From assembly GCA_016711805.1 (NCBI GenBank), contig JADJSH010000010.1:62001-126000 (forward strand): a stretch of DNA of 64,000 nt, in the 5' to 3' direction. The translations under genes and the position numbers were made by a program. Shown one piece after another: positions 44,340 through 53,227 of this stretch. The notes under the pieces are model-generated. The model was not told where the DNA came from and ran no database searches. It was given only the letters and a program-made list of their open reading frames with translations. Position 1 is the stretch's first letter, and each line of letters starts with the position of its first letter. The stretch is from Bacteroidota bacterium. Lineage in GTDB: Bacteria > Bacteroidota > Bacteroidia > B-17B0 > Aurantibacillaceae.

Positions 44340-46710
44340 CATTTTCATCATACATCCTCAACAATCTTTAAATGGATGCAGCGAAGGTTTTACACCAGAG
44401 CAATGCAGAGTCTATTTATTTAACCAATCAATACTCGGCAAAAATGAATTAATGCCCTTATTTTATTCGGCTGAGTATTTTTACAATGAAAGTTGGAGTT
44501 GGTACAATAATCAATTGCCCGAAAATGAAGTAAGCTATTCAAAAATTGAGCAAATAAATGCTCAAGAATGGAAAGAACATACAAAATACAAAGGAACACT
44601 CAACGATATTGTTAATGTGATATATCGAACAGATATTGACAGTATGACAATTTGTAACCAATCGTTTTTAAAAAAACACCCATTTGCAAGGTATCTCAAA
44701 CAAAAATATAATGCTGAATATCTGTACTTGATTTATGCGAAAAACTGTGAATACATTTATAACGAAACTGATATTTGGGAACTAGAAAACAATGATGATA
44801 TGCGTCTAACTGAAGTGTACAACGCTGGAAACTTAGCTTTAAAAAAGACAAAAAATGACTTCTTAAAACTGAGATATGCCTATCAACTTCTGAAAATAAA
44901 CTTCTATCATCCTACTATTGGCGAATCTGTTTTAAATATTTTTGACACTTACTTCAAAAAGTCACAAACTAAAACATGGTTATTTGAGTCCGCAAAGTTT
45001 TATTATTATCAAACAAATGATCTTAAGGCAGAAGAAGAACAATATCACTTAACCTTATCTTTTGATAAGAGTGTAGATAAAAAATTTAGATGTGTTCAAT
45101 TATTTGACCAAAAAAATTATCTGAATATTTCAAAGTATTGTCAAAATAATCATGAAAAGGCTATTGTTCATGTAATGCATGAAATGCAAAACTGGGGACG
45201 TTCATTAACAAATCTTAAAACAATTTATCAACTTGATCCTAGCAATGAATATTTACCTTTTTTAATTTCACGAGAAATAAATAAATTGGAAGACTGGCTA
45301 TTAACTCCTGAATTAACCTACTCGGAACCTTCAATTTTCCAGTACCATAGTGAAATATCAAAATCAATTAAAATCAATCTATTATCTGGGAAAAAATATG
45401 CGAATGATTTGTATTCGTTTTTAAATACAATTATTAAACATCAAATCACAAGTAATAAAACTCAATTTCATGTATTAGCATCCAATCTCTGTATATTATT
45501 AAAAGATAAGCAAAAAGGCAATCTTCATTTAAAAATTGCGGAAGAAAATAACACCGATCAAAAGTTGAAATATCAAATTATGTACAATAAAATTGTATTA
45601 CATTTTGACGGAAAATCGCTACTAACTGATTCTCTTAAAAAGCAAATATTAAACTTAGTAACATACAATAATCAACATCCTGATTTATTGATTAATCAGG
45701 ATGTTGCCCTTTCTCAATTATATTTATATATTGGTTCAAGACTCATAACAGCTGGAGATGTGGCTAATGGCACTTTATTTTGCAGTAAAACAACCCGTCC
45801 TTACCTCAATCAATTTGATTGGTATGCACAAAATTATTACTTACTACTTCTTGAGAAAGCCAAGCCTTATCATTTTGATTCTATTATTTCTCTGATAGAC
45901 AAACTCAATAAAACTGACTTTGACAACTTTATTCTTAATAGAAAAGATTTCGCTAAAATGGAAATGACTTATTATCCTTATGACGATACAATTTCCATTA
46001 ATAAAAACAAAGTTCTTGATTACAAAAGCATGTATTATGTTCAACAAGATATGTTAGATAGCGCTTTAAGTTGTGTAAATAAAATTGATGCAGACTATTG
46101 GAATCATTACCCATATAATCTATTTAAATGTTTCCCCTTTTTTACAGGAAATAGTAAAGATTATAGTAGTAATAATGATTTTTGCCCATACAACAAGAGG
46201 CAATATCTTCAACGAATGCTCGATTTAAAATATTTGATTGATAATAAAATTGGAGATATAGCAAAGCATTACTACGTTTTAGCTAATGGTTATTTTAACA
46301 TGTCTTATCATGGCAATTACTGGATTATGAATATGCCATATAAATATAGTAATGAGGTAGACTATTATTATTACAGACTTACAAGTGATAGTAAAACTTT
46401 TTTAGAAAATTATTATGGTTCAAAATTAGCAGAAGTTAACTATCTAAAAGCTTATCAATTTACTTCGGATACAACATTAGCAGCTCTTGCAATTCATAAG
46501 GCAGGCTTGTGTAATGAAAATTTACAGGAAATAAATTGGAGACTAACAGCTAAATATGATAATGAAAAATATGAGTGGAAAAATGAACCGAAAATAAAAC
46601 ATGAAACTTACAAGCAATTGTTTATTAACAAATATAAAGAGAAGGACTTTTACACTGATTTTGTATCAAATTGCTACCATTACCAACATATTAATCGTAA
46701 TTACTATTAA
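44311..46710 (+). CDS. Large secreted protein of unknown function, partner of the preceding gene
   Basis: 799 residues from ATG 44311 (signal peptide, MKKFIILLISIFII, followed by a Cys). Rich in Tyr, Asn and Lys, helical in the centre with possible TPR-like stretches (AIVHVMHEMQNWGRSL, QQDMLDSALSCVNKID). I recognise no domain. A 13 bp perfect inverted repeat lies inside the coding sequence (45673-45706). The start overlaps the previous gene; the end overlaps convergent rsmE by 4 bp. Confidence 0.7.
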   Translation: MKKFIILLISIFIIHPQQSLNGCSEGFTPEQCRVYLFNQSILGKNELMPLFYSAEYFYNESWSWYNNQLPENEVSYSKIEQINAQEWKEHTKYKGTLNDIVNVIYRTDIDSMTICNQSFLKKHPFARYLKQKYNAEYLYLIYAKNCEYIYNETDIWELENNDDMRLTEVYNAGNLALKKTKNDFLKLRYAYQLLKINFYHPTIGESVLNIFDTYFKKSQTKTWLFESAKFYYYQTNDLKAEEEQYHLTLSFDKSVDKKFRCVQLFDQKNYLNISKYCQNNHEKAIVHVMHEMQNWGRSLTNLKTIYQLDPSNEYLPFLISREINKLEDWLLTPELTYSEPSIFQYHSEISKSIKINLLSGKKYANDLYSFLNTIIKHQITSNKTQFHVLASNLCILLKDKQKGNLHLKIAEENNTDQKLKYQIMYNKIVLHFDGKSLLTDSLKKQILNLVTYNNQHPDLLINQDVALSQLYLYIGSRLITAGDVANGTLFCSKTTRPYLNQFDWYAQNYYLLLLEKAKPYHFDSIISLIDKLNKTDFDNFILNRKDFAKMEMTYYPYDDTISINKNKVLDYKSMYYVQQDMLDSALSCVNKIDADYWNHYPYNLFKCFPFFTGNSKDYSSNNDFCPYNKRQYLQRMLDLKYLIDNKIGDIAKHYYVLANGYFNMSYHGNYWIMNMPYKYSNEVDYYYYRLTSDSKTFLENYYGSKLAEVNYLKAYQFTSDTTLAALAIHKAGLCNENLQEINWRLTAKYDNEKYEWKNEPKIKHETYKQLFINKYKEKDFYTDFVSNCYHYQHINRNYY

Positions 46711-47405
46711 GAATTAATAGAAGCAAATGCTCCGCAGGCAAATAAGCCAGCTGTTTCCGTCCTTAATCTACTTTCGCCTAAAGCTACAGGTAAATAAGAA
46801 GATGATAAAGCTAAGGCAATTTCATCTTTTGTAAAATCGCCCTCTGGTCCTATTAAAACCGTAAATGATTTATTAGTCGCAATATATTGCTTGATGTGTT
46901 GTTTGGATTCTTTTTCACAGTGTGCAATGAGTTTCACATCAGAAGTATCTTTTTTAATAAACTCTTTAAAATCTATTAAAGAATTTAATTTGGGAATAAA
47001 AGCTTGCTGACTTTGCTTCACAGCGGCTTCCGCTACTTTTTTTAAACGATCGTCTTTTATAACAGTTCGTTCCGAATTTTTGCATTTGATAAAAGAGATT
47101 TCGTCAATACCAATTTCAACCGCTTTCTCCACAAACCACTCTATACGCTCAATGTTTTTTGTTGGGGCAATGGCGATATGCAATTTATAATTTCGACTTT
47201 GCGTTACTACTTCTTTCTCGGTTAATGATACAGCACATTGCTTGGCATGCGCTGCTTCTATTTTACCAATAGCGCGTGTTCCATTCCCATCAATCACTTG
47301 AATCACATCTCCTACTTTATGACGCAATACCTTAACACAATGCAAGGACTCATCTTCATTTAAAATGGCAACATTGTTTTGTATGATTCCGAAAAAAGTA
47401 TTCAT
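46707..47405 (-). CDS. rsmE: 16S rRNA m3U1498 methyltransferase
   Basis: 232 residues, SPOUT methyltransferase with a trefoil knot. Visible: N-terminal PUA-like part (HCVKVLRHKVGD), FVEKAVEIGIDEISFIKC, and the SAM-binding VLIGPEGDFTKDEI plus ALGESRLRTETAGLFACGAF. Family length. An exact -7 element lies 17 nt upstream. Confidence 0.95.
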   Translation of the reverse strand: MNTFFGIIQNNVAILNEDESLHCVKVLRHKVGDVIQVIDGNGTRAIGKIEAAHAKQCAVSLTEKEVVTQSRNYKLHIAIAPTKNIERIEWFVEKAVEIGIDEISFIKCKNSERTVIKDDRLKKVAEAAVKQSQQAFIPKLNSLIDFKEFIKKDTSDVKLIAHCEKESKQHIKQYIATNKSFTVLIGPEGDFTKDEIALALSSSYLPVALGESRLRTETAGLFACGAFASINS

Positions 47406-47422
47406 AAGTTCTAAATAGAGTT

Positions 47423-47430
47423 CAAAGGTA
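47423..47430 (-). promoter_or_regulatory. -7 element of rsmE
   Basis: TACCTTTG on the minus strand, exact TAnnTTTG match, 17 nt before the ATG at 47405. Confidence 0.45.
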
Positions 47431-47453
47431 AAGATTATTGATTAGGAATTTTA

Positions 47454-47527
47454 TACGAATATACGAATCCTTGCAAACACAGATTCATATATTCGTACTG
47501 ATTCGTTATTATCATCGTATATTCGTA
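47454..47527. repeat. TACGAATATACGAATC palindromic repeat, copy 2
   Basis: TACGAATATACGAATC (47454-47469) pairs with GATTCATATATTCGTA (47482-47497) at 15 of 16 positions; a third arm, CGTATATTCGTA, ends at 47527. Same motif as 6395-6449. It fills the divergent gap between rsmE and the ACP phosphodiesterase gene. Confidence 0.6.
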
Positions 47528-47548
47528 CCCCATTCATAATTATTTTTT

Positions 47549-48136
47549 TTGAACTATCTTGCGCATAGCTATCTGTCCTATCAACAACCCGATTTAATTA
47601 TTGGGAATTTTATTGCCGATTCTATTCAAGGAAATCGCTTTGATGGCCTAACAGAAGGAATTATTAAAGGCATTAGTCTGCACCGAAAAATTGACACTTA
47701 CACCGATGCTCACCCTGTATTTTTAACCAGTAAGCACCGTTTTAGTAAAGATTTTGATAAATATAGTGGTGTATTAATGGACATTATTTATGATCATTAT
47801 TTGGCAAAGAATTTTGAACACTACTCGCCCCTAACCTTGCAAAAACATGCTGATGGCATTTATGATATTTTGAAGAATAACCATGATTTTTTGCCAGAAC
47901 ACGCTAAACGCTTTTATGGTTATATGACAGAGCGCAACATCTTATTTCATTATTCATCTATTGAAGGCATACAAACCGTTTTAACGCATTTAAGTGGTCG
48001 CATAAGAAATAGATTTGAGTTACAGCTAGCAATTCCCATTTTAGAAGCTAATTATCAGGAAATTGAAGAAGAATTTTTTATCTTTTTTGACGATTTACAG
48101 GCTTTTTGTAAAGAACAGTCCGAATTAAACGGTTAA
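47549..48136 (+). CDS. acpH: Acyl carrier protein phosphodiesterase (DUF479)
   Basis: 195 residues. MNYLAHSYLSY at a TTG start, IIGNFIADSIQGNRF, GISLHRKIDTYTDAHPVF and MDIIYDHYLAKNF are the family blocks with the metal-binding His/Asp of the HD-like fold. In E. coli AcpH removes the phosphopantetheine arm from ACP; activity is unproven for Bacteroidota members. Confidence 0.85.
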   Translation: MNYLAHSYLSYQQPDLIIGNFIADSIQGNRFDGLTEGIIKGISLHRKIDTYTDAHPVFLTSKHRFSKDFDKYSGVLMDIIYDHYLAKNFEHYSPLTLQKHADGIYDILKNNHDFLPEHAKRFYGYMTERNILFHYSSIEGIQTVLTHLSGRIRNRFELQLAIPILEANYQEIEEEFFIFFDDLQAFCKEQSELNG

Positions 48137-48169
48137 TAAACTATTCGAGTTTTATATTGTTGAATTTAC

Positions 48170-48177
48170 TACTTTTG
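48170..48177 (+). promoter_or_regulatory. -7 element of the ferredoxin reductase gene
   Basis: TACTTTTG, exact consensus, 31 nt before the ATG at 48209. Confidence 0.45.
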
Positions 48178-48208
48178 TACCCTAATTTTTGAGCACAACA
48201 ATATAGAT

Positions 48209-49219
48209 ATGATTACAACCGATTTAGCGATTATAGGAGCTGGCCCAGTAGGCTTATTTGCCATTTTTGAAGCAGGATTATTAAAAATGCGTTGTCATTT
48301 AATTGACTACTTGCCTCAAGCTGGCGGACAATTATCTGAAATTTACCCTAAGAAACCTATTTATGATATACCAGGCTATCCAAGTGTGTTAGCTCAAGAA
48401 TTAGTAGATAATTTATTAAAGCAAGCAGAGCCTTTTCACCCAGGTTATACATTTGGAGAGCGTATTGAAACATTAGAAAAACGTGGCGAACGAGACTTTG
48501 TATTAAAAACAAATTTAGGCACCGAAATTCATGCTAAAGTAGTAGTAATTGCTGGTGGTTTAGGTTGCTTTGAACCTCGTAAACCAGAAGTAGCAGGCTT
48601 AGCTCAATTTGAAAATGGCAAAGGAATCAATTATATGATTTTAGACCCTGAAAAATACCGTGGACAAAAAATGGTTATTGCTGGTGGTGGAGATAGTGCT
48701 TTAGATTGGGCTATTTACTTAAGCGAAGTATGTTCTGAATTAACATTAGTGCACCGTAGCGAATCGTTTAGAGGAGCTCCTGACAGTGTAAATAAAGTAA
48801 TGAAATTAGCGGAAGAAGGAAAAATCAACCTATTATTAAATACTAATTTAACAAGTGTTGCTGGTACTGATAAATTAGAATCGGTATCTATGATTAATAC
48901 TAAAACACAAGAAACACAAACTATTGCTACTGATCATTTAATTCCGTTATTTGGATTAAGTCCTAAATTAGGTCCAATTGAAAACTTTGGATTAAATATA
49001 GATAAAAGTGCAATTGAAGTAAACACTGACGATTATTCAACAAACATTGAAGGAGTTTATGCTATTGGCGATATTAATACTTACAAAAACAAATTGAAGT
49101 TGATTTTATGTGGTTTCCATGAACCAGCTTTAATGAGCCACAGCGCATACAAATACATGAATCCTGGGGTTAAGTATACCATGAAATATACAACCGTTCA
49201 AGGAGTTAATGAGTTTTAG
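48209..49219 (+). CDS. Thioredoxin-reductase-type ferredoxin-NADP+ reductase
   Basis: 336 residues. FAD-binding IIGAGPVGLFAIFEAG, then LPQAGGQLSEIYPKKPIYDIPGYP, NADP-binding MVIAGGGDSALDWAIYL and C-terminal GVYAIGDINTYKNKLKLI. The CxxC of true thioredoxin reductases is absent, which marks the TrxR-like FNR group (YumC). It precedes a [2Fe-2S] ferredoxin, a sensible redox partner, but a ~230 bp repeat sits between them. Confidence 0.92.
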   Translation: MITTDLAIIGAGPVGLFAIFEAGLLKMRCHLIDYLPQAGGQLSEIYPKKPIYDIPGYPSVLAQELVDNLLKQAEPFHPGYTFGERIETLEKRGERDFVLKTNLGTEIHAKVVVIAGGLGCFEPRKPEVAGLAQFENGKGINYMILDPEKYRGQKMVIAGGGDSALDWAIYLSEVCSELTLVHRSESFRGAPDSVNKVMKLAEEGKINLLLNTNLTSVAGTDKLESVSMINTKTQETQTIATDHLIPLFGLSPKLGPIENFGLNIDKSAIEVNTDDYSTNIEGVYAIGDINTYKNKLKLILCGFHEPALMSHSAYKYMNPGVKYTMKYTTVQGVNEF

Positions 49220-49236
49220 TTATTTTTTATTTTGAC

Positions 49237-49465
49237 TTGGGCGCATTCCGCAAAGAGGCAGCAGGAACTGGGCTGTCGCTTCAATCTTTGTAAGATACAG
49301 GCAAAAGGATTTCGCTTGCATCCCTTGCGCGAGCGTGAAATTACCTATTACTATAAATTACAATTTGAATTAATACGCGTGAGGGATTGAAGTGGAAATC
49401 CTTTTTTATGAGGTACGAATAAAAAAGATTGTAACGAAAAGCCCGGCCCACAGGGACACGCCCAA
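49237..49465. repeat. ~230 bp palindromic element, full copy 1
   Basis: Ends are TTGGGCGC and CGCCCAA (inverted). Inside, CTGTCGCTTCAATCTTT and AAAAGGATTTCGCTTGCATCCC on the left pair with GCGTGAGGGATTG, GAAATCCTTTTTT and AAAAGATTGTAACG on the right, so the whole unit can fold on itself around a ~60 bp variable centre. It aligns end to end with 62556-62786. No ORF of its own. Confidence 0.75.
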
Positions 49466-49502
49466 ATCCTAAAAAAAATCTAGCGAATTTGTAAGGAATT
49501 TT

Positions 49503-49510
49503 TATTTTTG
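49503..49510 (+). promoter_or_regulatory. -7 element of the ferredoxin gene
   Basis: TATTTTTG, exact consensus, 7 nt before the ATG at 49518. Suggests the ferredoxin has its own promoter just past the repeat. Confidence 0.5.
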
Positions 49511-49517
49511 CAGTATT

Positions 49518-49844
49518 ATGACAGACATTAACATCAACGTACAAAATCCTGATAATACCATTACAACCTTAGTTGCCCCTACTGATATGGGATTAAGTTT
49601 AATGGAATTTTTAAAAGGAAACGATTATGATATTTTAGCTACTTGTGGCGGTATGGCTTTATGTGCTACTTGTCATGTAGAAGTGATTAGTGGTTTTGAT
49701 AAGTTACACCCAATATCTGATGATGAATGGGCTATGTTAGATACCTTACCAAATATTACGGATACTTCTCGTTTAGGCTGTCAGTTGAAGTTAGATGATA
49801 GCATGAATGAAATTACCGTGAAGATTATGGGGGATGGGAATTAA
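49518..49844 (+). CDS. [2Fe-2S] ferredoxin, adrenodoxin type
   Basis: 108 residues. Cluster ligands are in CGGMALCATCHVEV (C-x5-C-x2-C) and a fourth Cys in RLGCQLKL. Start MTDININVQNP; the DMGLSLMEFLKG segment is the usual lead-in. Likely electron acceptor of the reductase encoded upstream; in this group it may serve iron-sulfur cluster assembly or a monooxygenase. Ends 4 bp into the convergent phosphatase gene. Confidence 0.92.
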   Translation: MTDININVQNPDNTITTLVAPTDMGLSLMEFLKGNDYDILATCGGMALCATCHVEVISGFDKLHPISDDEWAMLDTLPNITDTSRLGCQLKLDDSMNEITVKIMGDGN

Positions 49845-51964
49845 ACCTTAATACCAATTACTAACACATCATCTACCTGTTCTAATTTTCCTTTCCAATT
49901 AGTAAACTTATTTTCGAGAATAGAGCGTTGTTCGATCATAGACAAATTTTGATTCTCCAACAAAATATCTTTAAGTTGTTTGTATTTAAACTTTTTGCCT
50001 TTGTCGCCGCCAAATTGATCAGCAAAGCCATCGGAAAATAAATACACTAAATCATTTTTTTGTAATTGAATTTGCTTAGAGGTAAAGCTCTGCACTTGCT
50101 CATCTACAAAGGCACCCACTGGAAATTTATCTGCCTTCACTTCGGAAATTCTAGTTACTGCATTTTCAATTTGGTGAATGATATATATAGGATTATTAGC
50201 TCCTGAGTAATTTAGTTCTAAGGTTTTTGTATTTAATACGCACAACGAAATATCCATTCCATCCTTTACTGAAGATTCTTGAAAGGTTTGATGCAGCGCT
50301 AATGTTAATTGATGATTGACATAATTTAAAATATCGGCAGGATTATTTAAATCTTTTTCGAGAACCGCTTTGTTTAATAAATTATAATTGACGATAGAAA
50401 TTAAAGCGCCAGGTACACCATGTCCAGTGCAATCAGCAGCCGCTACAAAAACCAAATCACCTTTTTGTTCAATCCAATAAAAATCGCCACTTAAAATATC
50501 TTTAGGTTTATAAAAAACAAAAGATTGCGGAAATATGCTGTTCCATTGCTTTTCGGGAGGTAAAATAGCATTTTGTATACGTTCGGCATAGCGAATACTA
50601 TCGGTAATATCTTTATTTTGTTCTTCAGCAATGTGTTTTTGATGCTCTACCGTTTGTTTTTGTTCTTCAATAATTTTATTTTTTTCTTCTAAAGCAATAT
50701 TGGCTTTTTGTTTTTGGCGTAAGCCTCTAAAAATAAAGAAGGCAATCACCAATAATAAGCCTGCAGCGATAATAAAAATGGTTTTAATAAATGATTCGCT
50801 TTTTACTTGAAGATTTAAAATTTCGTTTTCTTGTTGTTTTTTTTCGGTGGCAAAACGGGTTTGCATTTCGGCTGTAATAGAAGTTTGGTCTTTATTATAC
50901 AAGGTATCTTTTAAGCTACTGCATTCCATACTGTACTCTAGCGCTTGAGAAGCCTTTCCTAGCTGTTTATAAAGCACGGTTAAATTCTCTAAACATAAAA
51001 TTTTATCAGTAACCGATTCTCTAGCTTTGGCAAGGTCGTAGGCTTTATTAAAATAAATTAAAGCTTTATCATAATTTCCTTTTCTAAATTAATGGTACCA
51101 ATATTATTACAAGCTGGAAAAATACTTTTCCCATCATTTATTTCAATATAAATATCATAGGCTTTTTGAAATTGCTCAAGTGCTTTATCTAAGTCCTCTA
51201 ACTGATAATAAACCGCGCCTAAGTTATTTAGGGTTAAAGCCATTCCCTTTTTATTGCCAGCTTTCTCTTTCAGTTTTAGCGCCTTTTCTAAATAAGATAT
51301 AGCCAAACTATGTTTTCCTTGAGTGGCATAAATACCACCAATATTGGTATAGCAACTCGCTTCTGCCACTTCATCTTTAATCTCTTGAGCTAACCGTAAT
51401 GCTTTATTATAAAAATCGAGTGCTTGTTTGTAATTAGTGACTTCGTCGTACAATAAACCAATGTTGATGTATAAACCCGGTAAGGCATTTTTATACTTTT
51501 CTTTTTCAAATAGCTTGAGAGCCTCGCTAAAATGAGTTAAGGCTGCATCAATTTCTTCGTTTTTATAAGCTACTTTACCCAAACCTTCGTAACATTCTGC
51601 AATACCAATGTTGTTTTTTGTTTTTTTATAAAGAGATAAAGCCTCTGCAAATTTTAAATTGGCGTCATCGAAATTACCTTGTAAAAAATGAGCTTCTCCT
51701 TCAACGCAAACGGCATCAGCCATGCCTTTTTTATCATCAATATCCACAGCCAATTTATAAGCAGCCGAAGAATAGCTAAAGCACTTTGGTATATTTTTTG
51801 TAAAAAATATTTAGATAAATCAATATTGGCACTTACTTTTTTGTTGAGCTGTGGAAGCTTCATTTAATTTTGTATAAAGAAAGTAAATCTTGCCCCTCTG
51901 AATAAAGAGAGAATGTATTAACCAATACAATGAATAGAAAAAATAAACCGCTTTTTGTAAACAT
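49841..51964 (-). pseudogene. TPR-containing SpoIIE-type protein phosphatase (several frameshifts)
   Basis: One ~708-codon gene. ATG 51964 gives a signal peptide (FFLFIVLVNTFSLYS) and breaks within about 35 codons; two or three frame changes follow up to 51750. 51058-51753 holds about six TPRs (NIGIAECYEGLGKVAYKNEEI and others). A missing base in the run 51080-51083 separates it from 49841-50977, which has a TM helix (FIKTIFIIAAGLLLVIAFF), a coiled coil and the PP2C/SpoIIE domain (DILSGDFYWIE, AADCTGHGVPGAL, LFSDGFADQFGG). Probable membrane-bound Ser/Thr phosphatase for signalling. The number of breaks at the 5' end is greater than elsewhere. Confidence 0.85.
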
Positions 51965-52063
51965 AAATTATGATACAACAAGATAGTAAAAATTACGAAA
52001 AATCAAGATGCTTAATATCAGTCCTTTTTATGAAAGAATTTGTATATTTATAAAACTAATATG

Positions 52064-52126
52064 CGCTACTGAGTAGCGGTTATTTACCAACCGTTGGTAA
52101 GATACCCGCTATAAAATAGCGGGTAT
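52064..52126. repeat. Three tandem hairpins
   Basis: Hairpin 1 CGCTACT-G-AGTAGCG (52064-52078); hairpin 2 TTACCAA-CCG-TTGGTAA (52084-52100); hairpin 3 ATACCCGCTAT-AAA-ATAGCGGGTAT (52102-52126), all perfect. They lie upstream of the DUF2806 gene, at the left edge of the accessory patch. No T run follows, so a terminator is unlikely; a REP-like or transposase-target structure is possible. Confidence 0.65.
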
Positions 52127-52163
52127 AAGTAATTTTGAGTTTAGTGTTAATTAATAGAAAAAT

Positions 52164-53018
52164 ATGATAGACCCAGCTTCATTGACCACAGCGATTGACA
52201 ATGCTAGTAAAGTAGCAAATACACCACTGTTTACCACAATTATTGATAAAGTAACTGGCTTTAGAATTAGCCAATGGGCTGCTGAAGGAGAGGTCAGGAA
52301 ACAGATAATACATGATGAGTACGAAAAAGCCAAAATGAATGGAATAATTGGAATCCAATACATAGAAAATATCAGACACACCACTAACCTAATAGACGCT
52401 GCAGTTAAAAGTTCAAAATATATTGATCCTAATAAACCTAATGACATAAAAATTGACAATGATTTTTTCTGGAACACCTTAGAGCACGCTAAAACAATTT
52501 CCAATAACGAAATGCAAGAGTTGATAGCGAAAATTATTGCTGGTGAATACAATCAACCAGGTTCCTATTCAATGAGTACACTTCAAACCATCAAAATGTT
52601 AGGACAAAGTGAATTAGAATTATTTGAAAATATTTGTTCTTTATGTATAGATCAACATCAAATACCGCAAAGCGTTTTTTCTATGCCCGACAGTATAAAA
52701 CCAATAATGATTTCTTTAGGAATAGATTTTAGTAGTTTACAAACACTACAAAGCTTAGGATTATTTTTACCGAATAGTATGTCAATAAATGAAGAAAATA
52801 AAGAAAAGCAAAACATTAAAATAAAATATTTTGACAAGCAGATTGAACTTAAACCCACCCATGCAAGTAACTTTTCATTCAATTATCCTGATTTTTATGA
52901 ATTATCAAATACTGGCAAACAACTTATTGAACATTTAAATTCTAAATATTGCAAAGATTATTATGAGTGGCTTGTAAAAAACTATACAATTAATAATTAT
53001 AAGGTTATTGATAATTAA
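52164..53018 (+). CDS. DUF2806-like protein
   Basis: 284 residues, soluble. The segment around residues 95-140 (WNTLEHAKTISNNEMQELIAKIIAGEYNQPGSYSMSTL) is the family hallmark, seen here as NNEMQELIAKIIAGE and QPGSYSMSTLQ. Function unknown; such genes are scattered and typical of accessory regions. The N-terminus has an amphipathic stretch (LTTAIDNASKVANTP). No partner gene adjacent; flanked by hairpins and by the first cassette repeat. Confidence 0.75.
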   Translation: MIDPASLTTAIDNASKVANTPLFTTIIDKVTGFRISQWAAEGEVRKQIIHDEYEKAKMNGIIGIQYIENIRHTTNLIDAAVKSSKYIDPNKPNDIKIDNDFFWNTLEHAKTISNNEMQELIAKIIAGEYNQPGSYSMSTLQTIKMLGQSELELFENICSLCIDQHQIPQSVFSMPDSIKPIMISLGIDFSSLQTLQSLGLFLPNSMSINEENKEKQNIKIKYFDKQIELKPTHASNFSFNYPDFYELSNTGKQLIEHLNSKYCKDYYEWLVKNYTINNYKVIDN

Positions 53019-53037
53019 CTAACACTAACAGCACCTT

Positions 53038-53175
53038 TGCCTAATGCGGGCGGACAACAAAGCATTTGCAAAAGCGGTCGCTTCGCGGGGACAATTATTT
53101 CGCTTTGCAAATGGCAACAAACATGGTATCTTTATTTAAACGTTTCAGTAGACGAGTGTTCCAAAACCGCACAAG
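53038..53175 (+). repeat. Cassette-like palindromic repeat, copy R1
   Basis: Core arms GCATTTGCAAAAGCG (53062-53076) and CGCTTTGCAAATG (53101-53113) around GTCGCTTCGCGG and ACAATTATTT; a second conserved block, TATCTTT...CGTTTC..TAGAC...TGTTCC, follows to about 53165. Matches R2 (53860-53999) along about 120 bp. Precedes the gene at 53228. The remainder of the gap is non-coding as far as I can tell. Confidence 0.7.
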
Positions 53176-53227
53176 TTCTAGGCAAACCGTTAGCTGCAAT
53201 TAATAGACAACACTTAAACCGACACGT

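Noticed and set aside
47549..47570. TATCTTGCG as a promoter -7 box before acpH
   Set aside because: It lies inside the coding sequence, just after the TTG start.
51654..51863. Separate 69-codon ORF at the phosphatase 5' end
   Set aside because: Partly out-of-frame reading of the same TPR gene; only its first half resembles the expected protein.
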